64,000 bases of DNA from Nitratireductor sp. (GCA_017854535.1 JAFMHL010000008.1:31579-95578); one strand, 5' to 3'. Numbered from the stretch's first letter, positions 52,744 to 62,526 are shown. The notes: a model not told the origin generated them from the letters alone. Made by a program: numbers and translations.

Positions 52744-53295
52744 TTATCGGGTAAAGCTGATCGGCGCACCGCTATTTGTCGTGCCATCATAACGCCCTGA
52801 AGCTGATTGATACAAACGGGCAACCGTATTGCCGCCAGCATCCATCAAAACAACCTGCTGACCTTTTACATCCCAAGCACTGACATTAGCCAACTCCTGA
52901 GAGTTACACCGCCGTGTTGCTGCGCGGTATCCTCCAGACCATTTTGTAAAAGCCAAAATCATACGGCAATCAGGATTGTCGCTGTTTACATTCCATGAGC
53001 CAGAAACCGCTTCGCGCGTAACAGGTTCGCCAGTACCTTCAGGAATTACGGACGCATCGCTCGGTGTCGCGGCTGCAATTTGCGTGGAAGGAGCTTGTGG
53101 TGCAGTCGCATCAACCATTGTCGACTGACTTGCATCAACTGGCGGCGGTAATTGATCTGATTGAACGGATTCAACAGGTGCAGACGGCAACCGTTGGGGT
53201 TGTGATCCGGCAGGCGCCACAGAATTGATAGATCGATTGCATCCAGTGATCGCTAAACCAAGCGCAACCATCGTAACGACAGTTTTCAGTCCCAT
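52744..53295 (-). CDS. Omp19/Inh-family lipoprotein (protease inhibitor-like)
   Basis: A lipoprotein of 183 residues similar to Brucella Omp19 and the AprI/Inh metalloprotease inhibitors. The signal peptide has the lipobox AITGC near residue 17. A Pro/Gln/Ser/Ala-rich spacer follows, then the Inh-like beta-barrel (VSGSWNVNSDNPDCRMIL, GYRAATRRCNSQELANVSAWDVKGQQVVLMDAGG), whose two Cys may form a disulfide. Outer-membrane location and protease inhibition are known for Omp19; here both are inferred. The ATG at 53295 gives a proper signal; longer in-frame extensions have none. Confidence 0.82.
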   Translation of the reverse strand: MGLKTVVTMVALGLAITGCNRSINSVAPAGSQPQRLPSAPVESVQSDQLPPPVDASQSTMVDATAPQAPSTQIAAATPSDASVIPEGTGEPVTREAVSGSWNVNSDNPDCRMILAFTKWSGGYRAATRRCNSQELANVSAWDVKGQQVVLMDAGGNTVARLYQSASGRYDGTTNSGAPISFTR

Positions 53296-53509
53296 TGTAA
53301 GCCCCTTACATTTTTTATCAGCCGGACAAAGCCCGCCAACCTTTTGCCTACAACAGCAAAAAGCTGGAAATATGGCCTTGCCAAATGGCACGGCCTTACT
53401 CGCATTTTGGCTTAATATGGTAAACCAATTCTGAATGGAAGCTGAATATACCCAATATGAGCATATTCACGCCAAAATACAGCTTTTAGACTGGGAAATG
53501 TATGGATTT

Positions 53510-54127
53510 TTAGCTCGAATGACCTTCTACGCCTTTATAGGCTTCCTCACCCCATAACCCTTCAACCGTCTTGTTACGGCCACACGCTTTTCGATAATAG
53601 TTATATCGAACCGGGCTTTTTTTGTAATAGTCCTGATGGTAATCTTCAGCATTATAGAAGGGTTTGATGGAATGGATCGGCGTAACGATTGTTTTGCCCA
53701 AGACGTTTTCTGCTTCGGCTTTTGATGTTTCAGCCAATTTCGCCTGCATATCGTCTACGGCAAAAATCGCTGTTGTGTAGGAGTAACCGCGGTCGCAAAA
53801 CTGACCACCATCGTCTGTCGGGTTAACAGTACGCCAAAACGTGTCGACCAAAGATTTATAGGAGACGACTGCCGGATCATAAGTGATCTTCACCGCTTCA
53901 ACAAAACCCTTGTGATTTTTATAGCTCGGATTGGTTGTTTCTCCGCCAATATAACCTGAAACAACGTCCACAACGCCATTCACATGCTCATAATCTTTTT
54001 CAATGCACCAGAAACAACCGCCAGCAAAAATAGCAGTTTCATTTTCGGCATAAGCCGCTGAAGTGCCAATAGTAAGAAGCGCAGCTGAAACCAGCGCAGC
54101 CTTGATCATTGAAGTTGAATTTCGCAT
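53510..54127 (-). CDS. msrA: Periplasmic methionine sulfoxide reductase MsrA
   Basis: Peptide methionine-S-sulfoxide reductase, 205 residues with an N-terminal signal peptide (AALVSAALLTIGTSAAYA) that places it in the periplasm. The catalytic motif GGCFWC is near residue 35, followed by VVDVVSGYIGGETTNPSYK and the late Asp/Tyr-rich NAEDYHQDYYKKSP. It repairs oxidised methionine in exported proteins. It lies downstream of sdhB on the same strand, 134 bases after its stop. Confidence 0.95.
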   Translation of the reverse strand: MRNSTSMIKAALVSAALLTIGTSAAYAENETAIFAGGCFWCIEKDYEHVNGVVDVVSGYIGGETTNPSYKNHKGFVEAVKITYDPAVVSYKSLVDTFWRTVNPTDDGGQFCDRGYSYTTAIFAVDDMQAKLAETSKAEAENVLGKTIVTPIHSIKPFYNAEDYHQDYYKKSPVRYNYYRKACGRNKTVEGLWGEEAYKGVEGHSS

Positions 54128-54261
54128 TAAAGCACCGTTTTTTTGAGTTCATTTCCAATGAATATGGCGCGTATTTCTGGAAAAGCAAAATAACGAGATT
54201 ACACAAGTGTGTGAGCAAGCAAACGCGTACCTCCAAAGGGATTTCAGCAACACTTCAGAAA

Positions 54262-55041
54262 TTAAACCCGGCGCTCGATCATCATCTTTTTAATCTCGGC
54301 AATCGCCTTGGCTGGATTCAAACCCTTCGGGCATGACTGCGCACAGTTCATGATCGTGTGGCAGCGATACAGACGGAATGGATCTTCCAGATCATCAAGA
54401 CGCTCACCGGTGGATTCATCACGACTATCAATCAGCCAGCGATAGGCTTGCAACAATGCTGCTGGTCCAAGATAACGATCGCCATTCCACCAGTATGACG
54501 GGCAGGACGTAGAGCAACATGCGCATAAAATACATTCATAAAGCCCGTCCAACTTCTCGCGATCTTCGTGAGACTGTTTCCACTCTTTGGCAGGCGTTGG
54601 CGTTGTCGTTTTCAGCCAAGGCTCAATAGAGCGATGTTGCGCATAAAAATGCGTCATGTCAGGCACAAGGTCTTTCACCACAGACATGTGCGGCAAAGGA
54701 TAAATCTTGACCGTTCCAGAAATCTCGTCAGAGCCCTTTGTGCAAGCCAGAGTATTCGTACCATCAATATTCATCGCACAAGAGCCGCAAATACCTTCGC
54801 GGCATGACCGGCGGAAAGTCAGAGTCGGGTCAATATTGTTCTTGATCCAAATAAGTCCGTCGAGAACCATAGGCCCGCAATTGTCCATATCCACATAATA
54901 TGTATCAACACTCGGATTACCATCGTCATCTGGTGACCAGCGGTAAATCCGGTATTCGCGCAAATTAGTGGCGCCCTGAGGCTTCGGCCATTTCTTGCCT
55001 TCTTTGATCTGCGAATTTCTAGGGAGTGTTAATTCAACCAT
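54262..55041 (-). CDS. sdhB: Succinate dehydrogenase iron-sulfur subunit
   Basis: Iron-sulfur subunit of complex II, 259 residues. The [2Fe-2S] site is in [22 protein letters not shown], and the [4Fe-4S]/[3Fe-4S] sites in [33 protein letters not shown] and [21 protein letters not shown]. It carries electrons from FAD in SdhA to quinone. It normally follows sdhA directly, but here it is separated by two opposite-strand genes, so it needs its own promoter. That would lie in 55042-55196, which it shares with the divergent glycosyltransferase. Confidence 0.97.
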   Translation of the reverse strand: MVELTLPRNSQIKEGKKWPKPQGATNLREYRIYRWSPDDDGNPSVDTYYVDMDNCGPMVLDGLIWIKNNIDPTLTFRRSCREGICGSCAMNIDGTNTLACTKGSDEISGTVKIYPLPHMSVVKDLVPDMTHFYAQHRSIEPWLKTTTPTPAKEWKQSHEDREKLDGLYECILCACCSTSCPSYWWNGDRYLGPAALLQAYRWLIDSRDESTGERLDDLEDPFRLYRCHTIMNCAQSCPKGLNPAKAIAEIKKMMIERRV

Positions 55042-55196
55042 GATACGTCCTTGGACATCTTTTACCGCTGTTTTATGTTATCTATCAGATAGGGGCTTTT
55101 GATCGCTTGTAAACCAACTCCCGTCAAGTATTTATATCAATTCAAATTCGTTTGATAAATTAGACAAGTGGCTTAGTTTCAGCCAAATTGCGAATC

Positions 55197-56348
55197 ATGA
55201 TAGAAGGCGCCGAGCAGTTGAATAATACAGAGCATAAATTAGCTGTTGTTACACGCTCAACAACTTCTCCTTCCCAGACTTTTGTCCGCAGACATATTGA
55301 ATTTTTAAATCACGGAAACACGGTAGTGGTTTCTGGCCGATACAAAGGCGAAACGGTGATGGGAAGGCCGACCTTCCATTACCAGAACTCACGCTTGGTT
55401 GAATTAGTCAATTCCCTTGGTTTTTTTCCAGCAGCTTTCGAACAATTTGGCGCTTCTGCCCATAATGCGAAGGTAAAAGCCTTTTTTGATGAACAAAAAG
55501 TCACTCATGCGATTATGGAATTTGGTTATGTGGCAACCGAAATAGGCCACCATATTATCAATACCGGCCGCCCGACCTATTGCATGTTTCGGGGAAACGA
55601 TGCTTCAGGAATGCTGCGAAATTCAAGCTATCGGCGAATCTTGAAACAAATCTTGCCGCGCTTATCTGGCATTATTTCTGTTTCACAAAGCCTGTTGGAC
55701 AATTTGGCCCGTCATGGAATAAGCAACCCTAAAGCCATAGTGGTCCCCAGTGGGGTCAATACAGATTTATTCAAGCCTGGAAAACCGGAACCAGGCCTGT
55801 GTCTGTCAGTGGGGCGAATGGTAAAGAAGAAATCACCTGAAACCATGTTGCGCGCTTTTGCCATGGTCGCAGACAAATTTGATTTGAAACTTGAAATAGT
55901 CGGTGGCGGCGACGGCCTTCCAAAGGCACAAAGAATTGCAAAAGAGTTGGGTATCGATGACCGAGTCATTTTTTCTGATAGAATGCGCCATGAAGAAGTC
56001 GTCAAGCGCATGGCCAAACCGATGCTATATCTTCAACATTTTCAAACCAGTGCAAATGGTGACACCGAGGGAATGCCCGGCGTCATTCAAGAAGCGATGG
56101 CTTGCGGCCTGCCAATTGTAACCACAAGGCATGCAGGTATTCCAGATCATATTAGCGATGGTGAAAACGGTCTGCTTGTGGAACCTGGCGACATAAACGC
56201 ATTTGCAAATGCAATTTCCCGATTATGCGAGTCCCAACAATTACGCCAAAAACTGGGGCAAACTGCAAGGCGCTATGCAGTAGAACAAGTTGATTATCGA
56301 ATTTCACACAGCAAGATCGAAAAGTTTATGGGCATGGGCCATGACTAA
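55197..56348 (+). CDS. Glycosyltransferase, family 4 type (group 1)
   Basis: A GT-B glycosyltransferase of 383 residues with the group-1 C-terminal domain: CLSVGRMVKKKSPETMLRAFAMV, GGGDGLPKAQRIAKELGID, then GMPGVIQEAMACGLPIVTTRHAGIPDHI, whose EAMACGLP is the conserved donor-binding E-x7-E region. The N-terminal half is acceptor-side and has no recognisable specificity. Start ATG 55197 is preferred over TTG 55188. The next gene, sulfotransferase-like, overlaps its stop by 8 bases. The two stand between sdhA and sdhB on the opposite strand. Likely role: surface polysaccharide or glycolipid synthesis. Confidence 0.85.
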   Translation: MIEGAEQLNNTEHKLAVVTRSTTSPSQTFVRRHIEFLNHGNTVVVSGRYKGETVMGRPTFHYQNSRLVELVNSLGFFPAAFEQFGASAHNAKVKAFFDEQKVTHAIMEFGYVATEIGHHIINTGRPTYCMFRGNDASGMLRNSSYRRILKQILPRLSGIISVSQSLLDNLARHGISNPKAIVVPSGVNTDLFKPGKPEPGLCLSVGRMVKKKSPETMLRAFAMVADKFDLKLEIVGGGDGLPKAQRIAKELGIDDRVIFSDRMRHEEVVKRMAKPMLYLQHFQTSANGDTEGMPGVIQEAMACGLPIVTTRHAGIPDHISDGENGLLVEPGDINAFANAISRLCESQQLRQKLGQTARRYAVEQVDYRISHSKIEKFMGMGHD

Positions 56349-57246
56349 CCTAATATTGCATATTGGTGCGCACCGAACTGGCACAACAACTTTGCAAGCA
56401 TCGCTGGACGCGGCGCAAGATGTACTATCAGCCAGAGGTATCGCTGTTTTAACTCCGCCCCGCCCGGACAAGCGCAACCAAAAAACCATCCGAAAACTGG
56501 TCAACCTTGCTGGCTCTGTGCGAAGACCAATGGGAAAGCTGCTAATTTGGTTTAAACGAAAACAAGCACAAACTATCATGCTTGATTTGCTCAACACGGC
56601 AACGTTGCGGGACATTGTTTTTGAAGATATCATTCTTTCTGATGAAAAAATACTTGGCAGTATTTTCGGGCGAAATGGCAAATCTATTTATCCCGCAACG
56701 AAAAGCCATCTTCAAGCTTTGAAAAAACTATTGCCTCTAGACGTTTCAAAAATCCATTTAACGCTGCGCTCCTATGACACTTTCATCATATCATCTTATG
56801 TCATGCGCGCTGTATACGGCAGCAAGATCAAACCCTTCGAAACCATGACAGATGAATTGCTGACAATTTCCAAAGGCTGGAATGATGTAATTGATGATAT
56901 CCGCTTCATATTCCCCAATGCAGAACTTACCGTATCACTGTTTGAAGTAAATAGTTTTGAAGAACGGTTACGTTCGCTGGTCAATGACCCAAAAAATCAG
57001 ATGAATATCGGCCAATACATCGTTCGCCCCATGAACCGCGCACCGACCCGCGAAGCCATTGAGCATGTTCTTGGCCTAAGTGAAAAACCTGACAATCCGG
57101 ACGAGATCGTCGATCAATTTGCTGAAGGCACACCTTTTGATCCTTTGACCAAAGAGCAAAAAACTGCTCTGCAAGAGCGCTACAAAAAAGATATCGCCAC
57201 GATACAAAATCGCAGCGATATTCGTTTTCTGAAAACTACTGAGTAA
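56341..57246 (+). CDS. Sulfotransferase-like protein
   Basis: A 301-residue protein with an N-terminal P-loop-like motif LILHIGAHRTGTTTLQ at residues 4-19, which resembles the 5'-phosphosulfate loop of PAPS-dependent sulfotransferases. A late RPMNRAPTREAIEH segment and the general layout also fit the sulfotransferase superfamily. No single diagnostic catalytic residue is certain. The ATG at 56341 overlaps the glycosyltransferase stop, so the pair is translationally coupled, and the two could build a sulfated glycan. The stop lies four bases from the sdhA stop, convergent, with no terminator seen between them. Confidence 0.6.
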   Translation: MTNLILHIGAHRTGTTTLQASLDAAQDVLSARGIAVLTPPRPDKRNQKTIRKLVNLAGSVRRPMGKLLIWFKRKQAQTIMLDLLNTATLRDIVFEDIILSDEKILGSIFGRNGKSIYPATKSHLQALKKLLPLDVSKIHLTLRSYDTFIISSYVMRAVYGSKIKPFETMTDELLTISKGWNDVIDDIRFIFPNAELTVSLFEVNSFEERLRSLVNDPKNQMNIGQYIVRPMNRAPTREAIEHVLGLSEKPDNPDEIVDQFAEGTPFDPLTKEQKTALQERYKKDIATIQNRSDIRFLKTTE

Positions 57247-57250
57247 CGGA

Positions 57251-59062
57251 TCAATAAACCCGTGCTTTTGGTGCGATGCGTTTCAAGTCAATCCCACCTT
57301 CTTTTTCAGTTGTCAAAGGCGTGGTTACAACACGGCGATAATCCAGCTTCACGCCGCCTTTGGCATCCACCCATGACAATGTATGCTTGCGCCAATTCTT
57401 GTCATCGCGATCTTTATAATCTTCATGGGCATGGGCGCCGCGGCTTTCCTTGCGGGCTTCAGCGCCAACAACCGTCGCCGATGCGCTAATCATCAGGTTT
57501 TCTAATTCAAGCGTTTCTACCAGATCAGAATTCCAGATCATCGAACGATCTGACACTTTAACATCCGGCATTTCTTTCCAAAGATCCAACATGCGATCGC
57601 AGCCAGATTTCAATGTTTCTGAAGTACGGAACACTGCTGCATCTTCCTGCATAATCTTCTGCATTTTCAGGCGAAGATCTGCCGTTGGCGCAGAGCCATC
57701 CGCATGACGCATGGTATCAAAACGGCTCATGATTTTGTCGCTGACTCCAGCATCAGGCTGCGGAATAGACGAATTGCGGTCGATGGTTTTACCAGCACGG
57801 ATAGCTGCAGCACGACCAAACACAACCAGATCGATTAGAGAGTTTGAGCCAAGACGGTTCGCGCCATGAACAGATGCACAGCCAGCTTCACCCACTGCCA
57901 TCAAGCCCGGAACAACACGATCTGTCTCTTTCTTGGTCGGATTAAGCACTTCCCCAAAATAATTGGTCGGAATACCACCCATATTATAGTGAACCGTTGG
58001 CAGAACAGGGATCGGTTCGCGTGTCAGATCAACGCCTGCAAAAATCTTTGCAGATTCAGAAATACCCGGCAGACGTTCTGCCAGAGTATCTGGGTCGATA
58101 TGGTTTAGGTTCAAATGTATATGATCTTTGTTCGGGCCAACGCCGCGACCTTCACGAATTTCAATGGTCATGCAGCGGGACACAACATCGCGTGATGCCA
58201 AATCCTTATAGGTTGGCGCATAACGCTCCATAAAGCGCTCGCCTTCAGAATTGGTCAGATAACCGCCCTCGCCGCGCGCGCCTTCGGTAATAAGACAGCC
58301 AGCACCGTAAATACCAGTTGGGTGAAATTGTACAAATTCCATATCTTGTAAGGGCAAGCCAGCACGGGCAACCATGCCATTGCCATCGCCAGTGCATGTA
58401 TGAGCTGACGTTGCAGAGAAATACGAACGACCATAACCCCCCGTTGCCAACACCACCATTTTTGCGTTGAAACGGTGAATGGTTCCATCATCAAGGTTCC
58501 AGGCGATGATCCCAGTGCAGGTGCCATCCTTATCCATCATCAAATCAAGCGCGAAATACTCGATGTAAAATTCCGCATTGTTACGCAGTGACTGGCCATA
58601 AAGTGTGTGGAGGATCGCATGGCCTGTGCGGTCAGCGGCAGCGCATGTACGTTGCACTGGAGGACCTTCACCAAATTCGGTTGTATGGCCGCCAAATGGG
58701 CGCTGATAAATCTTGCCCTCTTCAGTTCTGGAAAATGGAACGCCATAATGCTCCAGCTCATAAACCGCTGCTGGCGCTTCACGGGCCAGATATTCCATCG
58801 CATCCGTATCGCCCAGCCAATCAGAACCTTTGACGGTGTCATACATATGCCACTGCCAATGATCAGGTCCCATGTTGGAAAGCGATGCCGCAATACCACC
58901 TTGTGCTGCAACCGTATGAGAACGTGTTGGGAATACTTTAGTAACACAGGCAGTTTTGAGCCCTTGCTCTGCCATGCCTAGCGTTGCGCGCAAGCCAGAC
59001 CCACCTGCTCCAACAACGACCACATCATGATAGTGATCGACGAATTCATACGTTTTGGTCAT
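57251..59062 (-). CDS. sdhA: Succinate dehydrogenase flavoprotein subunit
   Basis: FAD-binding catalytic subunit of complex II, 603 residues. The N-terminal [17 protein letters not shown] is the FAD motif. [11 protein letters not shown] carries the covalent FAD His, and catalytic segments include [11 protein letters not shown] and [12 protein letters not shown]. The C-terminal helical domain follows. The ATG at 59062 has GGGACGAAG upstream at a good distance; an in-frame ATG at 59095 has no ribosome site. It follows sdhD after 60 bases. The normal next gene, sdhB, is displaced by about 2.2 kb. Confidence 0.97.
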   Translation of the reverse strand: MTKTYEFVDHYHDVVVVGAGGSGLRATLGMAEQGLKTACVTKVFPTRSHTVAAQGGIAASLSNMGPDHWQWHMYDTVKGSDWLGDTDAMEYLAREAPAAVYELEHYGVPFSRTEEGKIYQRPFGGHTTEFGEGPPVQRTCAAADRTGHAILHTLYGQSLRNNAEFYIEYFALDLMMDKDGTCTGIIAWNLDDGTIHRFNAKMVVLATGGYGRSYFSATSAHTCTGDGNGMVARAGLPLQDMEFVQFHPTGIYGAGCLITEGARGEGGYLTNSEGERFMERYAPTYKDLASRDVVSRCMTIEIREGRGVGPNKDHIHLNLNHIDPDTLAERLPGISESAKIFAGVDLTREPIPVLPTVHYNMGGIPTNYFGEVLNPTKKETDRVVPGLMAVGEAGCASVHGANRLGSNSLIDLVVFGRAAAIRAGKTIDRNSSIPQPDAGVSDKIMSRFDTMRHADGSAPTADLRLKMQKIMQEDAAVFRTSETLKSGCDRMLDLWKEMPDVKVSDRSMIWNSDLVETLELENLMISASATVVGAEARKESRGAHAHEDYKDRDDKNWRKHTLSWVDAKGGVKLDYRRVVTTPLTTEKEGGIDLKRIAPKARVY

Positions 59063-59122
59063 CTTCGTCCCGTTCGTAATGCTGTCTTTTACCATTTGAA
59101 ATTCATATACCTGATTTGAGGG

Positions 59123-59503
59123 TTAGCCACCAAAGGAAAGCTTGAAAATTGCATATAAAATCAGTGCACCTGTGAACATCACAAAAAACGTGTTGAACAT
59201 CACCAAAAGCACTTTGGTAAATTCACCATGAACATAGTCTTCAATCACCACCTGCATGCCAAGGCGCATGTGAGAGAGCACTGAGAAAGAAAACAGAAAA
59301 AGGAAGATTGCCGCCAAGGGCGAAGACAGCGTCTGATACACTTCACTGTAAGGGGCGCCTGTTAACGACACAACAAGATAAAGGCCGATTAATACTAGCG
59401 GAACATTAGCAACGGCTGTGAGCCTTTGATGCCAAAAATGTTCAGTGCCGTCTTTTGCAGAACCTAGTCCGCGTACTTTACCTAAAGGGGTGCGCATATT
59501 CAT
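59123..59503 (-). CDS. sdhD: Succinate dehydrogenase membrane anchor SdhD
   Basis: Hydrophobic anchor subunit of complex II, 126 residues with three helices. Typical segments are GLGSAKDGTEHFWHQRLTAVAN at the N-terminus and SFSVLSHMRLGMQVVIEDYVH, with His residues that could ligate heme b. It binds quinone together with SdhC. Start ATG 59503, preceded by GAGAG at about 8 bases; an in-frame upstream ATG at 59542 overlaps sdhC and is less likely. Confidence 0.93.
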   Translation of the reverse strand: MNMRTPLGKVRGLGSAKDGTEHFWHQRLTAVANVPLVLIGLYLVVSLTGAPYSEVYQTLSSPLAAIFLFLFSFSVLSHMRLGMQVVIEDYVHGEFTKVLLVMFNTFFVMFTGALILYAIFKLSFGG

Positions 59504-59519
59504 ATCAAATCTCTCAAAC

Positions 59520-59930
59520 TTATCTTGCCGCGTAGGCCGCAAACCACAAAAGGATCGTAAGCACTATGGATGCAACAAAGTGCCACTTAGCCATGGTTGT
59601 CGTGAAATTCTTTTCTATGGCTCGGCCTGTATCTTGTACGAGATGTTTAATGCCACCGAGCATGTGATGGATGAGCGCCCAGCTAAATGCCAATAGAAAA
59701 ATACGACCTAACAAGGAGCCAAACAGACTGTTCACCCATTCAAAATATGCCTGATTGGTTGCGGCAGCAAATAGCCACCACGCAAATAGGAACATCCCAA
59801 AATAAAGCCCAACGCCGGTCAGCCGATGGACAATGGACGCCACCATCGTTGGAATCGGTTTATAAATTGAAAGATGGGGCGATAAAGGTCTGGCTTTTGC
59901 CGCAACCTTGGTTGGATTTGCCTCACTCAT
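59520..59930 (-). CDS. sdhC: Succinate dehydrogenase cytochrome b556 subunit SdhC
   Basis: Cytochrome b subunit of complex II, 136 residues with three membrane helices. It contains RPLSPHLSIYKPIPTMVASIVHRLTGVGLY, the signature of this subunit, and the heme-ligand segment WALIHHMLGGIKHLVQDTG. First gene of the sdhC-D-A string, 16 bases upstream of sdhD. Its promoter should lie between 59931 and 60095. Confidence 0.95.
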   Translation of the reverse strand: MSEANPTKVAAKARPLSPHLSIYKPIPTMVASIVHRLTGVGLYFGMFLFAWWLFAAATNQAYFEWVNSLFGSLLGRIFLLAFSWALIHHMLGGIKHLVQDTGRAIEKNFTTTMAKWHFVASIVLTILLWFAAYAAR

Positions 59931-60095
59931 GAAAAATGCTCGCTATCATTTCTATAAAATATTTTCAGCTACCGCTGGAATTTCATATGTTCTAGTGCGC
60001 TAAAGGCCATTCGTCAAAGCGACAAAAGGCTAATATGATAATATAAGTATCATTTACCCAAAATGCCGCTTTCCTAGTTTTTCCGCCTCAGTATT

Positions 60096-60554
60096 CTAAT
60101 GCTCAAAACGCATGATATAGGAGTGCCAGTCGGCAGGATCAGCCATTTTTTCAAAGACCTTCTTACCCATTTCAGGCTTTGATGGCGCATTCAACACCAA
60201 TTTGGACCATCCCCGTTCCTCTGCTTGATCAGCCAAGACATCCACCAGAGCCTTAGCAATTCCTTTGCCACGATGCTCATGATGAACATAAATATGATCG
60301 CACTGCCCGGCCCGTTTTCCAGACACTGGTTCCGGCAAATCATAATATAAGATAAAGCCCACTAGCTTGCCATCAAGGGTCGCACCTAAAAATTCTGCTG
60401 TGCGATCTTGTAGCATCTGCTCAGCATAAAACTGATCTGGCCTGCGCGGGGCGCCGCGCTTCAATGCCTGTCCGTATTCTGCAATCAAAGGCGCAAGATG
60501 CAATGCGTCTTTCAAGTGTAACCGGGCAATGTCTATTTTCGTATCCTGGCTCAT
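60096..60554 (-). CDS. GNAT family N-acetyltransferase
   Basis: A GNAT acetyltransferase of 152 residues. The acetyl-CoA loop is HHEHRGKGIAKALVDVLADQA, with ILYYDLPEPVSGKRAGQCDHIYVH before it and KLVLNAPSKPEMGKKVFEKM after. The acceptor is unknown. The ATG at 60554 has GGTGAT upstream; an in-frame start at 60689 would add 45 residues unlike the family. Single gene, divergent from the AEC transporter. Confidence 0.88.
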   Translation of the reverse strand: MSQDTKIDIARLHLKDALHLAPLIAEYGQALKRGAPRRPDQFYAEQMLQDRTAEFLGATLDGKLVGFILYYDLPEPVSGKRAGQCDHIYVHHEHRGKGIAKALVDVLADQAEERGWSKLVLNAPSKPEMGKKVFEKMADPADWHSYIMRFEH

Positions 60555-60723
60555 TAGATCACCGATATATGTTTGAAAACTCAATAAGTCTGGGTACTCG
60601 CCCCAAACAGATACGTCAATTGAGCAATTTTCATTGAAGCTTTCATTTTTCCTATTAGTCGGGAAATACTGCACAGCCGTATTGTTCACTTAGCCCGATA
60701 AGACTAAACAACTTGAGAGCAGA

Positions 60724-61704
60724 TTGGCTCTTTCTTCTGCATTTCAATCGGACGCGTCCTTGTTAAATATTTTCCTCACCATTTTACCCGTGTTTATTCT
60801 AATGAGCGTTGGCTGGCTGGCGGTCAAAACAGGCTACCTGAAAGATAGCCTGTCTGATCATTTAAACGCATTCACCGTGAAAATCGCCGTGCCCGTTTTG
60901 CTGTTCAGAGCAATGGTCAATCTCGACTTTTCCCAAGCCTTCAATTTTCCAACGCTTGCAGGCTTTTATATTGGCGGCTTCTTAAGCTTTCTAGCGGGAA
61001 TTTTTCTCGCCAGAAAAGTTTGGAAAAGACGTCCCGGCGAATCTGTTGCCGTTGGCTTTTGCGCGCTTTTCTCCAACACAGTGCTGCTTGGCCTGCCCAT
61101 CATGTTGCGGGTTTATGGCGAAGCAGACATGGCACCGGTATTCGGTATCATCGCCCTGCATGCCGGTACAATGTACACGATCGGGATGATATCAATGGAG
61201 CTGGCCCGCGCCGACGGCCGCCCAATAGGCGAAACCGTCAAAAAAGCCGCCACTTCAATCTTGTCAAACACACTGATGATTGGCGTTATTCTCGGCGTGC
61301 TGGTCAATCTATCTGGCGTTCAGTTGCCTCAAGTCATTCAGGGGCCTGTCGACATGTTAGCATCTGCAGCATTGCCGGTAGCACTGATCGGAATTGGCGC
61401 CGCCCTCACACGATACACCATCAAATCCGAGTTCTCAGAAGCGCTGATGATCTCGCTGCTTTCGCTGGTCCTTCACCCGTTGATAACCTTCATCATCACC
61501 CATTACCTTTTCGGCCTGCCGATTGAGATGATCCGCGCCGCCGTGATATTAGCCGCCATGCCGCCAGGCATGAATGTCTATATTTTTGCAGCCCTCTACG
61601 ATCGCGCCATAGGCCTATCCGCCTCGGTAATTGTCATTGCAACCTCGATGTCTATCCTCACCATTTCAGCTTGGATTTGGGTGCTCAGCCATCTGAATTT
61701 GTGA
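60724..61704 (+). CDS. AEC family transporter
   Basis: A 326-residue integral membrane protein with ten predicted helices in two repeats of five, of the auxin efflux carrier (AEC) family. Marks: PVFILMSVGWLAVKTGYL, FCALFSNTVLLGLPIM, and AAMPPGMNVYIFAALYD in the last third. Bacterial members transport malate, malonate or other organic acids; specificity here is not evident. Start TTG 60724 with GAGAG about 5 bases upstream. No ATG precedes the first helix. It is divergent from the acetyltransferase and convergent with a lipoprotein gene. Confidence 0.85.
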   Translation: MALSSAFQSDASLLNIFLTILPVFILMSVGWLAVKTGYLKDSLSDHLNAFTVKIAVPVLLFRAMVNLDFSQAFNFPTLAGFYIGGFLSFLAGIFLARKVWKRRPGESVAVGFCALFSNTVLLGLPIMLRVYGEADMAPVFGIIALHAGTMYTIGMISMELARADGRPIGETVKKAATSILSNTLMIGVILGVLVNLSGVQLPQVIQGPVDMLASAALPVALIGIGAALTRYTIKSEFSEALMISLLSLVLHPLITFIITHYLFGLPIEMIRAAVILAAMPPGMNVYIFAALYDRAIGLSASVIVIATSMSILTISAWIWVLSHLNL

Positions 61705-61725
61705 AAAGTCAAACCGAAAGCAATA

Positions 61726-62526
61726 TTACTTCTGAATATTCTTGTCTGAATAAGCTTTCGCGACTGCCTGAGATTTCTGTCTCTGGGTCAGCGCGGCAAT
61801 TTTCGCCATCGACGCTGCCTGAAAACCAGCGTTCTTTTCAACATTGGTATGGGTGATGCTGTCATCAATCGTGACATCAATATTTTCAATTGTCCCGGTA
61901 AACCCGTCTTTCGCCAAAATCCTGTTATCTGTCTTTTTCTTCGGCAAATAGTAATTGATAACTTCGCCAATACCGGACCCCACATGGCCAGTCTCGACAG
62001 GATCAAACGCAACAACCAGCGCAACCTTCACGCCGCGCTTCGCCAGATAATTGGCGAATTTACTGCTTTCATTAGCGCCTAACGAATGGCCAATGATAAC
62101 CACCGGATAGGAAACCTTTTTACGCTTCGAGCGCGCTACAATATTATCGGCTACCCCGTGCCAATATTGATAGGAAAAATTCGGCGCATCATATCCGCCC
62201 CTGCGCAAATCACGCGCCATCTTGTCAATGCCTCGCGAAAATACATCCGCCAGACCGCGCATTAGATAGATTTCACCCGTACGGCTAACTCCGGCTTTCG
62301 AGCGCTTGTTCACATCATCCGCACGAATGCTATCAATGTCTTTTACTTTGTCAAAATTAACCGCTGGCTCAACATAAACCGCCCCGGTGGGCTTGTCTTC
62401 ATGGACCTTTGCGCCGTCCAGTGACGTATTGGAGGAAGAACTGCTGGTGCAGCCGCCAAGGGCAATAAGCGCAGCAAAACTGAGCACCAAAGCGCTGGAA
62501 TGAAATTTATTTCCTGCCATTATCAT
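61726..62526 (-). CDS. Lipoprotein with alpha/beta-hydrolase (thioesterase-like) motif
   Basis: A lipoprotein of about 266 residues with lipobox ALGGC followed by a run of Ser, and a hydrolase core: VVIIGHSLGANESSKFANYLAKRG carries the nucleophile Ser (GHSLG), and AFDPVETG and a later THTN could supply the Asp and His. I cannot name the substrate; lipase, esterase or thioesterase would all fit. The start is uncertain among several ATG codons (62520, 62526, 62532); 62526 has GGGTGA at a suitable distance. It is convergent with the AEC transporter gene with a 21-base gap. Confidence 0.72.
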   Translation of the reverse strand: MIMAGNKFHSSALVLSFAALIALGGCTSSSSSNTSLDGAKVHEDKPTGAVYVEPAVNFDKVKDIDSIRADDVNKRSKAGVSRTGEIYLMRGLADVFSRGIDKMARDLRRGGYDAPNFSYQYWHGVADNIVARSKRKKVSYPVVIIGHSLGANESSKFANYLAKRGVKVALVVAFDPVETGHVGSGIGEVINYYLPKKKTDNRILAKDGFTGTIENIDVTIDDSITHTNVEKNAGFQAASMAKIAALTQRQKSQAVAKAYSDKNIQK

